A stretch of 64,000 bases of DNA from Robertmurraya sp047302285 (lineage in GTDB: Bacteria; Bacillota; Bacilli; Bacillales; Cytobacillaceae): assembly GCF_047302285.1 (NCBI RefSeq), contig NZ_CP154845.1, positions 1,488,001 to 1,552,000 of the forward strand, in the 5' to 3' direction. Positions 9,239 to 18,355 of this stretch are shown one piece after another (the first letter of the stretch is position 1; every line of letters begins with the position of its first letter). The notes under the pieces are model-generated. The model searched no databases, was not told the origin of the DNA, and saw nothing but the letters and a program-made list of their open reading frames with translations. Both the position numbers and the translations under genes were made by a program.

Positions 9239-10561
9239 GTGAGGAACCAGCATGGGTTAAAGCTGTTTCTAGTAATAATGATCTCTACTGCCTATATTTT
9301 TAGTTTCTCACATTTCGGTACATTAGCGTACGGGGCCATTATCAAAAACCCTAACCTTTTTGCGGAAGGGACGAAGATAGGCTCCCTATCTGTAGCTGGG
9401 AAAACAGCAAATGAGGCATTACAACTAACAGATGAACAGTTAACGAATTGGCTGAATGAATCAACGATCACCTTAAAGTTTAAGGAAAAAAGCGAACTGC
9501 TGGATCTAAGCTATTTGACCTTTGACCTAGAAGGGACGATTCAGCAAGCGAAACAGGGGCAAAGTAATCCTGTCTCTGTCAGGCTTAGCTCGTTAAGCGA
9601 TGTTCTATTAACTTTATCTTCATCTTTAAGTGTTGATACCCTTTTTCTTGCAGAGCTAGAAGAGAGCATTCTTCAAGGAGCAATGATGCTGGAATCAGGA
9701 CATTATCAAATCCGGATCGAAGATTACTTATTAGATAGAGATAGTGAAGAACTACAGGTGATTTCTGAGTTTCAACTTGATTCCTCATTTGTAGAAGATG
9801 AACTCGATGTATTTGTAGGTAAGACGATTGAAATAGAGGCAACATCGCAGTTTTCGTTGCTTGACTATATGGAAGAAGAAATGGGCCATGTGTCCGTTTC
9901 AACGTTAAGTAAACTAGCAACGAGCATTTACGAAGTGATTCTACCAACCAATTTATCTATCATAGAAAGACATATTAGTGCGGAACTTCCTGAATATGCG
10001 ACTCTTGGATTTGAAGCAAAGGTTGATCCAGAGCTAAACTATGATCTTGTTTTCTCGAATTCTAATGATTGGAATTATTTTATAGAGTTTGAAAAGGTAA
10101 ATGATCACCTTATAACTTATTTAAAAGGTCCTGCTCTTCTAAATCGATATATGATTTTACAAGAGGGGAAGGAAAGCTTTAAGTATAAAACCATTCTTCA
10201 GTTTGGCCTTGAATCGAAAGTGAAGGTTGAAGGAAAAGATGGACAATTAATCAAAATCTATCGGGAGCATCGTGATGAAAAAGGGGCAATTCTCAAAAAG
10301 GAATTGATTTCAGAAGATTTCTATCCTCCTATCCATCAAATAAAGGTAACAGAATATATTGAATCTACCGGAGATGCAACCGTAATAACTCCAGGAACGG
10401 AAACAGAAGATGTAGAAGTAGACGAAAATCGTGAATCAGTAAATACTGATTCGTCCGATGACATGGATGATGACCCGAATTCTGAGGAAACGGATGAATT
10501 GATAACAGATTCCATTGAAGAGGACTCCCTTTGGGGAAAAGAAAATGAAATACCAAAATAA
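9239..10561 (+). CDS. Membrane-anchored VanW/G5-like protein in pil operon
   Basis: 440 residues from the GTG at 9239, which has a strong GGGGGAGG 9 bases upstream; the overlapping ATG at 9237 is followed at once by TGA and cannot be the start. One N-terminal membrane segment (about residues 8-32) is followed by an extracellular part. Residues about 40-130 (FAEGTKIGSLSVAGKTANEA) resemble the peptidoglycan-binding domain that precedes VanW domains, as in B. subtilis YoaR. Residues about 310-375 (GKDGQLIKIYREHRDEKG) resemble a G5 domain. The last 60 residues are acidic and probably disordered. G5 and VanW-type domains are associated with binding cell-wall glycans. Within a pilus operon of a Gram-positive this may be a wall-binding component of the machine. 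Domain calls are by eye and moderate. Confidence 0.6.
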   Translation: MRNQHGLKLFLVIMISTAYIFSFSHFGTLAYGAIIKNPNLFAEGTKIGSLSVAGKTANEALQLTDEQLTNWLNESTITLKFKEKSELLDLSYLTFDLEGTIQQAKQGQSNPVSVRLSSLSDVLLTLSSSLSVDTLFLAELEESILQGAMMLESGHYQIRIEDYLLDRDSEELQVISEFQLDSSFVEDELDVFVGKTIEIEATSQFSLLDYMEEEMGHVSVSTLSKLATSIYEVILPTNLSIIERHISAELPEYATLGFEAKVDPELNYDLVFSNSNDWNYFIEFEKVNDHLITYLKGPALLNRYMILQEGKESFKYKTILQFGLESKVKVEGKDGQLIKIYREHRDEKGAILKKELISEDFYPPIHQIKVTEYIESTGDATVITPGTETEDVEVDENRESVNTDSSDDMDDDPNSEETDELITDSIEEDSLWGKENEIPK

Positions 10562-10585
10562 TCACCAAAAAGCGGGGAAAAGAAG

Positions 10586-12250
10586 ATGAAACAGCAAACC
10601 CGAAAACGACTTGGAGATTTACTTGTTGAAGCTGGTCTTATTTCTGAGGATCAGCTTCAATCTACATTAAAGGAAAAAAGTCCTGGTCAAAAGCTTGGAG
10701 ACGCTCTTCTCCAAAGAGGTTATATTACGGAACAGCAACTGATAGAAGTGTTAGAGTTTCAGCTTGGTATTCCGCATATTAGCTTATATCGTTATCCCTT
10801 TGATACAAAGCTTTTTAGTTTGATCTCAAAAGAAACAGCGAAAAGAAACCGTCTCATTCCTTTGAAGAAAGATGGAGATAAGCTTTTTGTTGCGATGGCT
10901 GATCCGATGGATTATTTCGCTATCGACGATTTGCGTCTCTCAACAGGTTTTCAAATTGAAACAGCGATTGCCACGAAGGATGACATTTTACGAGCGATCA
11001 ATAAATACTATGACATTGATGATGGCTTTGAAGAATTAATTGGTGACCTACCTAGTAATGAAGCTGCTCAAGAGGAGAAGATAAATGCTGAAGATTCTCC
11101 TGTCGTTCGACTCGTCAATCAGCTCCTCTCCAATGCTGTTGCCATGAAGGCAAGTGATATCCATATTGATCCACAAGAGACAAAGGTGGTCATACGATAT
11201 CGAATTGATGGCATTTTAAGAACGGAAAGAGTATTACCGAAGCATATGCAAAGCTTGCTAACAGCACGAATCAAGATTATGGCCAATTTGGACATTACTG
11301 AACATCGTGTGCCACAAGACGGAAGAATTAAAGTTAATTTAGATTTTCATCCGATCGACTTGCGTGTGTCAACACTCCCAACTGTCTATGGCGAAAAGAT
11401 TGTACTAAGGATACTAGACTTAGGCAGCTCTTTAAATGACGTCAATAAATTAGGCTTTAATAAGCTTAATTTAAAACGTTTTACAAATATGATTGAGAAA
11501 CCGACAGGAATTGTACTAATTACAGGACCAACTGGTTCAGGGAAATCTTCCACTTTATATGCGGCATTAAATCAGCTCAATAGTGAAGAAGTGAATATCA
11601 TTACGGTCGAGGATCCAGTCGAATATCAGTTAGAAGGGGTTAACCAGATCCAAGTCAATACGAATGTAGGGATGACTTTTGCAAAAGGGCTTCGCTCCAT
11701 TCTCCGTCAGGATCCGAATATTATCATGGTTGGAGAAATTCGTGATAAAGAAACGGTCGAGGTAGCAATTCGGGCATCGTTAACCGGGCACTTAGTATTG
11801 AGTACGATTCATACAAATGACTCACTTGGTACAGTCACACGTCTTCTTGATATGGGGGTTGAACCGTTTTTAGTCGCTTCTTCCTTAAGTGGAATTGTTG
11901 CGCAGCGTTTAGTTCGAAAGGTATGTCGTGATTGTGCCGAAGAACAAGCACCTTCAAAAAGAGAGATTGAGATTTTTGCCAAACGGGGGATGAAAATTGA
12001 TCGGATTATCCGTGGTAGAGGCTGTTCATCTTGCAATATGACTGGTTATAAGGGACGTTTAGCGATTCATGAAGTACTTGTTATGAATGACGATATGCGA
12101 AGAGTCATTATGAACGGAGAATCTTTTACAAGATTAAGAGAATTGGCGATTAAAAGTAAGACGATTTTTCTTATTGATGATGGTTTACTGAAGGTGAAGC
12201 AAGGCTTTACAACGACGGAAGAAATTTTAAGAGTAGCCATTCCTGAATAG
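10586..12250 (+). CDS. pilB: Type IV pilus assembly ATPase PilB
   Basis: 554 residues. The N-terminal GspE-N domain (about 1-145, KRLGDLLVEAGLISEDQL and GDALLQRGYITEQQLIEV) is followed by the secretion ATPase core: Walker A GPTGSGKSS near residue 314, Asp box, Walker B IIMVGEIRD near 375, and the His box LVLSTIHTND. A four-cysteine zinc site (CRDC and CSSC, about 450-480) is typical of PilB/GspE extension ATPases and absent from PilT. It powers pilus extension from the cytoplasmic face through PilC and PilM. The gene starts 24 bases after the G5-like gene and is followed after 11 bases by pilT. Confidence 0.95.
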   Translation: MKQQTRKRLGDLLVEAGLISEDQLQSTLKEKSPGQKLGDALLQRGYITEQQLIEVLEFQLGIPHISLYRYPFDTKLFSLISKETAKRNRLIPLKKDGDKLFVAMADPMDYFAIDDLRLSTGFQIETAIATKDDILRAINKYYDIDDGFEELIGDLPSNEAAQEEKINAEDSPVVRLVNQLLSNAVAMKASDIHIDPQETKVVIRYRIDGILRTERVLPKHMQSLLTARIKIMANLDITEHRVPQDGRIKVNLDFHPIDLRVSTLPTVYGEKIVLRILDLGSSLNDVNKLGFNKLNLKRFTNMIEKPTGIVLITGPTGSGKSSTLYAALNQLNSEEVNIITVEDPVEYQLEGVNQIQVNTNVGMTFAKGLRSILRQDPNIIMVGEIRDKETVEVAIRASLTGHLVLSTIHTNDSLGTVTRLLDMGVEPFLVASSLSGIVAQRLVRKVCRDCAEEQAPSKREIEIFAKRGMKIDRIIRGRGCSSCNMTGYKGRLAIHEVLVMNDDMRRVIMNGESFTRLRELAIKSKTIFLIDDGLLKVKQGFTTTEEILRVAIPE

Positions 12251-12261
12251 GGGGACAGAAT

Positions 12262-13302
12262 GTGAAAGAGATGATTGAGCATATTTTGCGTGCTGGATTT
12301 GAATTAAAAGCATCAGATATTCATTTAACGGTCGGTGTCCCCCCGATTATGAGGCTCAATGGGGAATTAAAACGATACGGAAAAGACGCGCTTAAACCGA
12401 TCGATACAGAAGGGATGGCAAAGGCGATTATTCCTGATCACATGTGGGAGCAGTTTAAGGAAAAGGGTGAACTTGACTTTTCCTACGGAATTCCAGGTGT
12501 ATCCCGCTTTCGTGTTAATACGTATTTCCAACGCTCTTGTGTGGCAATGGCCATTCGAATCGTTCCGACGAAGATTCCGACGATTGAAGAACTGGAATTA
12601 CCTCCTGTATTGAAGAAAATTGCCGATAAACCACAAGGATTGGTTCTTGTCACCGGTCCTACTGGAAGTGGGAAATCAACGACATTAGCTGCGATTATTC
12701 AATACATGAATCAGCATATGCGCAAGCACATCATTACATTAGAAGATCCGATTGAGTATTTGCATAAGCATGGTAATTCGATCATTGATCAACGTGAGGT
12801 TGGCTTTGATACGAATAATTTTGCCAATGGTTTACGCGCAGCTTTGAGACAGGATCCAGATGTCATCCTCGTTGGGGAAATGCGTGACTTAGAAACGATT
12901 CAAACAGCGATTACGGCTGCAGAGACCGGGCATCTTGTACTAGGTACGCTCCATACGTCCAGTGCACCTGCGACGATTAACCGAATTATTGATGTGTTTC
13001 CTCCATCACAGCAACCACAGGTGAAAATTCAGTTAGCATCTGTTCTCGTATCTGTTATTTCGCAGCGTCTTTTTAAAACAGCGGATCAGAAAAGAAGAGT
13101 AGCAGCAACGGAAATATTGATTAATAATGCTGCTGTCGCGAACCTGATTCGCAATGAGAAGATTCATCAAATCGTCAATGTGATGCAAACTTCTCGCGCA
13201 TACGGGATGAATACGTTAGAAGCAAGCATTAAAGAGCTTGTACATTCAGGAATTGTCACAAAAGATGTTGCTGAACCATTTTTACAGGAGAAACTAAACT
13301 AA
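12262..13302 (+). CDS. pilT: Pilus retraction ATPase PilT
   Basis: 346 residues, the usual PilT length. The GTG start at 12262 follows AGGGGGAC; the overlapping ATG at 12260 is closed at once by TGA. Walker A GPTGSGKSTT lies near residue 130, Walker B VILVGEMRD near 200, and the His box GHLVLGTLHTSSA follows. There is no cysteine zinc site. The motif VANLIRNEKIHQIVN near 300 corresponds to the AIRNLIRE signature that PilT needs for retraction. This indicates a retractile pilus able to support twitching or DNA uptake. The gene follows pilB and precedes pilC by one base. Confidence 0.95.
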   Translation: MKEMIEHILRAGFELKASDIHLTVGVPPIMRLNGELKRYGKDALKPIDTEGMAKAIIPDHMWEQFKEKGELDFSYGIPGVSRFRVNTYFQRSCVAMAIRIVPTKIPTIEELELPPVLKKIADKPQGLVLVTGPTGSGKSTTLAAIIQYMNQHMRKHIITLEDPIEYLHKHGNSIIDQREVGFDTNNFANGLRAALRQDPDVILVGEMRDLETIQTAITAAETGHLVLGTLHTSSAPATINRIIDVFPPSQQPQVKIQLASVLVSVISQRLFKTADQKRRVAATEILINNAAVANLIRNEKIHQIVNVMQTSRAYGMNTLEASIKELVHSGIVTKDVAEPFLQEKLN

Positions 13303-13303
13303 A

Positions 13304-14509
13304 ATGGCTAGATTTAAGTATACTGGTAGAGATCGTAAAGGGAAAAAGCAAGGGGTCATCAATGCAGCTTCGAGACGAGAAGCGATGCAGAAGCTTAAAT
13401 TAGATGGGATAAGAGTGTTAGAAATGACGGAAGTAGCTGAGTCGTTTATGACGAAGGATATCTCCATTGGTTCACCTGTTAAGCTCGAGCATTTGGTCAT
13501 ATATTTACGCCAGTTTTCAACTCTCTTAAAAGCGGGGGTATCAGTCGTCGATTCCACAAATATATTGGCTGAGCAAACAGAAAGTAAGGCATTAAAAAAA
13601 GCGTTAACCGATATTGAACAGGAGCTACGAGAAGGAAAGCCGCTTTCAGAAGCTGCGGCCAAGCATAAGAAAATTTTCACACCGATGTTCATTAATATGA
13701 TTCATGCCGGTGAAGCAAGTGGGAATATGGATGAAACATTAGAGCGGCTAGCTGTCCATTTTGAAAAACAGCATAATACGAGAGCGAAGATTAAATCAGC
13801 CCTTGCCTATCCGATTGTCGTCGGAGTTCTAGCAATTGCCGTTGTCATTTTCCTCCTCGTTTCCGTTGTTCCAACCTTTGTCGATATGTTTGCGGACTTT
13901 GGTGGAGAGCTACCAGCCATTACTCAATTTGTCTTGAATGCTAGTGACTTTATGCAGAAGTTTTGGTGGTTGATCGTTTTATTCATCTTCTTATTTATCG
14001 GATTCATTGTATTCATGAGACAGAATAAGAATACGAAATATTATCTCGATTACTTTATTTTAAGAGTGCCGATTTTTGGAAAAATGTTGCAAAAGGCTGT
14101 ATTAGCGAGAATGACGCGAACTTTAAGCTCGCTATTTACAAGTTCTGTGCCGATTTTACAAGCGATGTCGATTGTGGAAAATGTCGTCGAAAATGAAGTG
14201 ATTGCGAAGGTCATTCGACAATCTCGGGATTCCCTTGAGAGAGGACAATCGATTACTGTACCAATGAAAAAGCATTGGGCCTTTCCACCTCTCATTACGC
14301 AAATGATTGCAATCGGCGAAGAGACGGGTTCATTGGATGCTATGCTAGGAAAAGTAGCCGATTTCTATGAAAAGGAAGTAGAAAACAGTACGGATCGAAT
14401 CAAGTCGTTAATAGAGCCGATTATGATCGTTGTTTTGGCAGGGCTAGTAGGAACGATCGTCACTTCGATCATGGTTCCGATGTTTGAAATTTTCAACCAA
14501 GTGGGCTAG
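13304..14509 (+). CDS. pilC: Type IV pilus inner-membrane platform protein PilC
   Basis: 401 residues with the GspF/PilC layout: a cytoplasmic N-terminal stretch (ARFKYTGRDRKGKKQGVINA), then two homologous T2SSF domains (about 67-190 and 270-392), each with a helical bundle and the signature GEASGNMDETLERLA or GEETGSLDAMLGKVA. Three membrane segments lie near 170-195, 215-240 and 375-398. It is the platform on which PilB and PilT act. The ribosome site AGGAG lies inside the end of pilT, so the genes are coupled. A 116-base gap with a promoter separates it from the pilin gene. Confidence 0.95.
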   Translation: MARFKYTGRDRKGKKQGVINAASRREAMQKLKLDGIRVLEMTEVAESFMTKDISIGSPVKLEHLVIYLRQFSTLLKAGVSVVDSTNILAEQTESKALKKALTDIEQELREGKPLSEAAAKHKKIFTPMFINMIHAGEASGNMDETLERLAVHFEKQHNTRAKIKSALAYPIVVGVLAIAVVIFLLVSVVPTFVDMFADFGGELPAITQFVLNASDFMQKFWWLIVLFIFLFIGFIVFMRQNKNTKYYLDYFILRVPIFGKMLQKAVLARMTRTLSSLFTSSVPILQAMSIVENVVENEVIAKVIRQSRDSLERGQSITVPMKKHWAFPPLITQMIAIGEETGSLDAMLGKVADFYEKEVENSTDRIKSLIEPIMIVVLAGLVGTIVTSIMVPMFEIFNQVG

Positions 14510-14553
14510 TAGAAATTGTTAATAATATTTGTAAAATAATTACTCAAATAGCG

Positions 14554-14583
14554 TTTACAAGATTACTAGATTAAAATTATAAT
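14554..14583 (+). promoter_or_regulatory. Sigma-A type promoter of the major pilin gene
   Basis: TTTACA at 14554-14559 and TATAAT at 14578-14583 with an 18-base spacer, 43 bases upstream of the pilin ATG. A private promoter would allow the abundant subunit to be made at higher level than the machinery genes upstream. Confidence 0.65.
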
Positions 14584-14625
14584 AAGAATTAGTACTTATA
14601 TACTAGAAAAAAGGGAGAGATTTAC

Positions 14626-15075
14626 ATGATGAAAAATGTAAAAAAACGTCTGAAAAACGAGCGCGGTTTGACATTGATCGAGTTATTAGCAGTAGTTGTT
14701 ATTTTGGGGATTATCGCAGCGATTGCGATACCTAGTATTGGTGGTTTAATTAACAACTCAAAACTAGATGCACACATTGCAAATGCTCAACAAATGGTTA
14801 ATGCGGCTAGAGTTGCAGCAACATCTAATGAATTAGAATTCAATACCTCTAACCAAGCTACAGTTACATTAGAAACATTAATAAGTGATGGTTATATTGA
14901 ACAAATTGAAGACCCTACTGGAAATGGTAACTATAACCAAACTAATAGTTTAGTTAGAATTACCAGAGGAGATAATGGTACCTACACATACGAAGTTACT
15001 TTAGCACCAACTACTGGCACTGCTTATATTACAAATGCTGATGTTAGTGACTTGACAAGAGATGATTTTAGATAA
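14626..15075 (+). CDS. Major type IV pilin (ComGC/PilA-like)
   Basis: 149 residues with a textbook prepilin leader: basic KNVKKRLKNERG, cleavage at G/L, then LTLIELLAVVVILGIIAAIA with Glu5 and Pro22 in the mature helix. The mature protein of about 135 residues has a polar, Asn/Thr-rich C-terminal domain without cysteines. The start could be either of two adjacent ATG codons (14626 or 14629) behind AGGGAGAG. The central place in the operon between pilC and the prepilin peptidase gene and the separate promoter make it the likely major subunit. Composition differs from its neighbours (few acidic runs, many Asn and Thr), as expected for an exposed surface protein. Confidence 0.9.
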   Translation: MMKNVKKRLKNERGLTLIELLAVVVILGIIAAIAIPSIGGLINNSKLDAHIANAQQMVNAARVAATSNELEFNTSNQATVTLETLISDGYIEQIEDPTGNGNYNQTNSLVRITRGDNGTYTYEVTLAPTTGTAYITNADVSDLTRDDFR

Positions 15076-15089
15076 TAAGGGACTTATAT

Positions 15090-15845
15090 ATGCTTTATTA
15101 CTTTTATTTTAGTATTGTAGGTCTCATCCTAGGCTCCTTCTTCAACGTAGTCGGCCTCAGAGTGCCGATCAAAAAATCAATCGTAGCGCCACGCTCAGCT
15201 TGCCCGAACTGCAATCATCAGTTGCGGGCGTCTGAGTTGATTCCGGTGCTGTCTTATGTCATGCAAGGTGGGAAATGTCGTCAGTGTAAGACGAAGATTT
15301 CCCCTATCTATCCACTTGTGGAGCTTATGACAGGTTTGTTATTTGTCTCAGCTCCCCTTGTTTTAGGGTGGACGTTAGAGTTGGTTGTCGCTTGGACGTT
15401 AATTTCGTTATTGATGATTATTTTTGTTTCAGACATTTCGTATATGTTAATCCCTGATAAGATTTTACTCGTGTTTGCAGGGATTTTTTTATTAGAGAGG
15501 CTCTTTATTCCTTTGACTCCGTGGTGGGATTCCCTCCTCGGTGGAGCAATCGCCTTTATCCTCTTACTACTGATTGCCGTTGTTAGTAAAGGTGGCATGG
15601 GCGGTGGAGATATCAAACTGTTTGCTTTAATCGGATTTGTCGTAGGGACTAAAGTCTTTTTACTCTCTTTCTTTTTAGCAACGTTATTAGGTGCGATAAT
15701 TGGAGGGTTCGGTCTTTTATTTAAATTAATCGAACGGAAAAAGCCGATTCCATTCGGACCGTTTATTGCAGCTGGGTCGCTGGTTGCATATTATTTTTAT
15801 GATCAAATTCTAGACTTTTATTTTTCATTTTTAGTAGGTGTTTAA
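15090..15845 (+). CDS. pilD: Prepilin leader peptidase / N-methyltransferase PilD
   Basis: 251 residues, polytopic. The N-terminal A24 domain has the paired zinc-binding cysteines C38PNC41 and C63RQC66 of bifunctional enzymes that both cleave and N-methylate. The two catalytic aspartates are in VSDISYMLIPD (about residue 113) and in the GxGD-type motif GGMGGGDIKLF (about residue 170). About seven or eight membrane segments follow. It should process all pilins encoded in this window. It occupies the position of B. subtilis comC, the competence prepilin peptidase gene, next to spoIIB. Confidence 0.95.
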   Translation: MLYYFYFSIVGLILGSFFNVVGLRVPIKKSIVAPRSACPNCNHQLRASELIPVLSYVMQGGKCRQCKTKISPIYPLVELMTGLLFVSAPLVLGWTLELVVAWTLISLLMIIFVSDISYMLIPDKILLVFAGIFLLERLFIPLTPWWDSLLGGAIAFILLLLIAVVSKGGMGGGDIKLFALIGFVVGTKVFLLSFFLATLLGAIIGGFGLLFKLIERKKPIPFGPFIAAGSLVAYYFYDQILDFYFSFLVGV

Positions 15846-15858
15846 GGGGTCGTCTCAT

Positions 15859-16839
15859 ATGGAATTTACTTTATTTTCAAGAAAAAAACGTGTTGTCAAT
15901 ATGGTCATTACCGATCATTCTATCCGTTATTTAGAGCTTAAGCAGATGAATCCCTTAATACCACTTCGCTGGGGAGAACGTTTGCTGCCGACCGGAATCA
16001 TTGTCAACGGAAAAATTAATGACTATGAAACACTTATCAATATATTGGAAGAGTGTGTAACAGACTGGAAGTTAAAAAATCGCCAAGTTCGATTTCTTAT
16101 TCCTGAATCCTTTGTCATTATACGGAAAGTTTCGATTCCAGCTGAAGTGAATGATGATGAAATAAAAGCTTATCTTTACTTAGAATTAGGTTCAAGTATA
16201 CATCTTCCATTTGATGAACCAGTATTTGATGCTGTCGTTTTATCAAAAGGAGAAGAGAAACAGGAAATTTTGATCTTTGCGGCCCAAGAAGAGAATGTAC
16301 AAGAGTACACTGCTCTATTCACGGAAGTTAAGCTTGAGCCAGTAGCGGCTGAGGTTTCTCCTCTAGCCATTTATCGCCTCTACCACCATCTTCAAAAAGA
16401 ACATAAAAATGAGGATATGCTCGTTGTTCAATTTGGTTTAAATGATGTCAATATTTGTATTTTCGAAAATACGGTTCCGTTTTTTATGCATCATCTCCCT
16501 ATCGAATTTAATGGGGAACAATGGGATAAGAAGCTCAATCGTAATGGAGAATATGAGCTAGTTTTTATTGGAGAGACATCGCAATTGTCTTTCCAACTCG
16601 ATGATGCTTATAAAGAGATTAATCGTTTAATGGATTTCTATCGCTATTCCTTGCATCAAGGAAAAAAGCAAGTGTCGAAAATTTTACTTAGCGGAGATCA
16701 TCCACTTCTCGCTCAAATTAAAGGAGAGCTTGAAAGGCGTCTGGAAGCCCCATTGGAAACGATTGAACTTGAGCAATTAGAGGAAGAACTACCTCATACA
16801 TTTTATTTAGCATTAGGGCTTGCCTTAAAAGGGGTGTAA
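15859..16839 (+). CDS. pilM: Type IV pilus assembly protein PilM
   Basis: 326 residues from the ATG at 15859, which has AAGGGG 9 bases upstream; a GTG at 15838 overlapping pilD is possible but has no comparable ribosome site. The N-terminus VVNMVITDHSIRYLELK and the later blocks LEPVAAEVSPLAIYRL and VSKILLSGDHPLLAQI match the actin-like fold of PilM. It is expected to be cytoplasmic and to bind the N-terminal tail of PilN. The PilN gene follows after 3 bases and begins with the conserved INLLP motif that PilM recognises in other species, which supports the pairing. Confidence 0.85.
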   Translation: MEFTLFSRKKRVVNMVITDHSIRYLELKQMNPLIPLRWGERLLPTGIIVNGKINDYETLINILEECVTDWKLKNRQVRFLIPESFVIIRKVSIPAEVNDDEIKAYLYLELGSSIHLPFDEPVFDAVVLSKGEEKQEILIFAAQEENVQEYTALFTEVKLEPVAAEVSPLAIYRLYHHLQKEHKNEDMLVVQFGLNDVNICIFENTVPFFMHHLPIEFNGEQWDKKLNRNGEYELVFIGETSQLSFQLDDAYKEINRLMDFYRYSLHQGKKQVSKILLSGDHPLLAQIKGELERRLEAPLETIELEQLEEELPHTFYLALGLALKGV

Positions 16840-16842
16840 ACA

Positions 16843-17472
16843 ATGCTTGTCGATATTAATCTATTACCTCAAAAAGAAGCGAAGAATAAATCCCTTTTAA
16901 CGCTTGCTATTGTTTCTAGTGCAATTCTTCTTATAGGTGTAGTAATTGCTGTGTTTCTTAACAATAGCTATAACAGTAAGTTAGCTGAGCTCGAAGATCA
17001 AATAAGCTTAACCGAGCAACTTGTAGAAGTAGAGCAACAAAAAATCGTTGCCTATCAATCTTCAAACTCCATAACTGATTTGGAAAACACCGTAAAATGG
17101 GCACAGAGTTATCCATTAAAAACAGTCCCAGTTTTGAAAAATTTGACGGCTATTCTTCCAGAAAGGGGATTTATTCAATCCTTTACCTATGAAGAAACAG
17201 GTTCGATAAGAATAACGGTACAGTTTGAAATGAGCAGGGAAGCAGCCTACTTTTTAAATTCCTTGCTAGAATCAAGTTGGGTAAACGATGCTAAGCTTAA
17301 TAGTTTAGACGCTGTCACCAATGATAAATTCACAGAGATGGAAGATATTGAGGATGAACGTACAGCTAACTACATCCCTCGCTATTTAGGTCAATATGAA
17401 ATTGAATTGAATCGAGAAGTATTAAAGGAAAATGGGGATCCCTCCCTTGAAGAAGGGAGAGATGACGAGTGA
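16843..17472 (+). CDS. pilN: Type IV pilus assembly protein PilN
   Basis: 209 residues. The short cytoplasmic N-terminus MLVDINLLPQKEAK contains the INLLP motif that inserts into PilM. One membrane helix (about 20-42) is followed by a coiled-coil (about 45-75) and a small ferredoxin-like extracytoplasmic domain. It overlaps the next gene by a GTGA arrangement, so pilN and pilO are co-translated. PilN and PilO form a heterodimer linking the cytoplasmic motor to the outer parts of the machine; in a Gram-positive this part would lie in the wall zone. Confidence 0.85.
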   Translation: MLVDINLLPQKEAKNKSLLTLAIVSSAILLIGVVIAVFLNNSYNSKLAELEDQISLTEQLVEVEQQKIVAYQSSNSITDLENTVKWAQSYPLKTVPVLKNLTAILPERGFIQSFTYEETGSIRITVQFEMSREAAYFLNSLLESSWVNDAKLNSLDAVTNDKFTEMEDIEDERTANYIPRYLGQYEIELNREVLKENGDPSLEEGRDDE

Positions 17473-18212
17473 GTATCGTTCGAAATGAAAAATTCATGAT
17501 CATTGTCACAAGTATCATTCTCTTGCTTCTCTTTGCGGGTATTTACTTATTTGTTCTATTTCCTAAAATGGAGAAAATTCCTCAGAAGGAAGCGGAACTC
17601 GCGACACAAGAGCAGTTATTGTCCGTTTTACAAAGCAAAATCACGGGAACAAACTCCAATACTTTTCAAAGTACGGTGGCATTACAAAAAATGGTTCCAG
17701 TTAAGGAACTGTCTCAACAATTATTACTCGATATTGAGAAAGCGGAAGTTGTTTCGGGAAGCTTTGTCGTTAATATGAATTTTGATGATGGTGATGTTAC
17801 ATTTGAAAATGAGCCAGTCGAAGAGGACGAAACAACTGAAGAAAAGATGACAGCAGAATCAAATGAAGACGAAGAACCTAATGAAGAAGAAACGAATACA
17901 ATTACTCTTCCGAATGGGGTTAAGAAGACAATCGTAACGCTAAATCTAGAATCACCAGGTTATTTTGAATTTGAGAAGTTTATCAGTACTCTTGAGAATT
18001 CAGAAAGAATTACTGTCGTGGAAGCTCTTGACTTTACAGCTGGTGAAGAAATTATTGAACTTGAACAGTCTGAGCAACCACTAAGATATCAAGTCAAAAT
18101 CGCTGCTTTCTATATGCCAGCGTTAGTTGATTTGATCGACCAATTGCCTAAAATGGAAACGCCTGAACCAGCGAATAAGAAAACGCCTTTGGTGAAAAGT
18201 GGAGATTTGTAA
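17469..18212 (+). CDS. pilO: PilO-like pilus assembly protein
   Basis: 247 residues from the GTG that overlaps the pilN stop. One membrane helix near residues 10-32 is followed by a coiled-coil (PKMEKIPQKEAELATQEQL) and a beta-alpha domain. An acidic insert of about 35 residues (about 112-148, EEDETTEEKMTAESNEDEEP) interrupts the domain and is unusual for PilO. Identification rests on position after pilN, size and topology rather than strong motifs. It is the last gene before the operon terminator at 18266. Confidence 0.75.
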   Translation: MSIVRNEKFMIIVTSIILLLLFAGIYLFVLFPKMEKIPQKEAELATQEQLLSVLQSKITGTNSNTFQSTVALQKMVPVKELSQQLLLDIEKAEVVSGSFVVNMNFDDGDVTFENEPVEEDETTEEKMTAESNEDEEPNEEETNTITLPNGVKKTIVTLNLESPGYFEFEKFISTLENSERITVVEALDFTAGEEIIELEQSEQPLRYQVKIAAFYMPALVDLIDQLPKMETPEPANKKTPLVKSGDL

Positions 18213-18265
18213 GTTCTAACAGTCGATCCGAAAGAGAACTCCTAAAAAATTTGACGAAAATCTCT

Positions 18266-18300
18266 ATAACAAGACGACAAAAGTCTTGTTATTTTTTTTT
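18266..18300 (+). terminator. Rho-independent terminator of the pil operon
   Basis: Stem ATAACAAGAC (18266-18275) with GTCTTGTTAT (18283-18292), loop of 7, followed by a run of T. Confidence 0.9.
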
Positions 18301-18355
18301 GCCTTTATGATATGTTTGAAGCAAACCTGCATTCGACATGGAAGGAGGGCAATCA

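Noticed and set aside
9237..9242. ATGTGA start-stop overlapping the G5-like gene start (and again at 12260 for pilT)
   Set aside because: Considered as a minimal regulatory ORF, but the GTG inside each is the well-placed start; the ATG is a by-product of a T before GTGA.
15090..15845. Naming the prepilin peptidase comC
   Set aside because: Position fits B. subtilis comC, but it is embedded in a full pil operon; pilD is the more informative name. The two are the same family.
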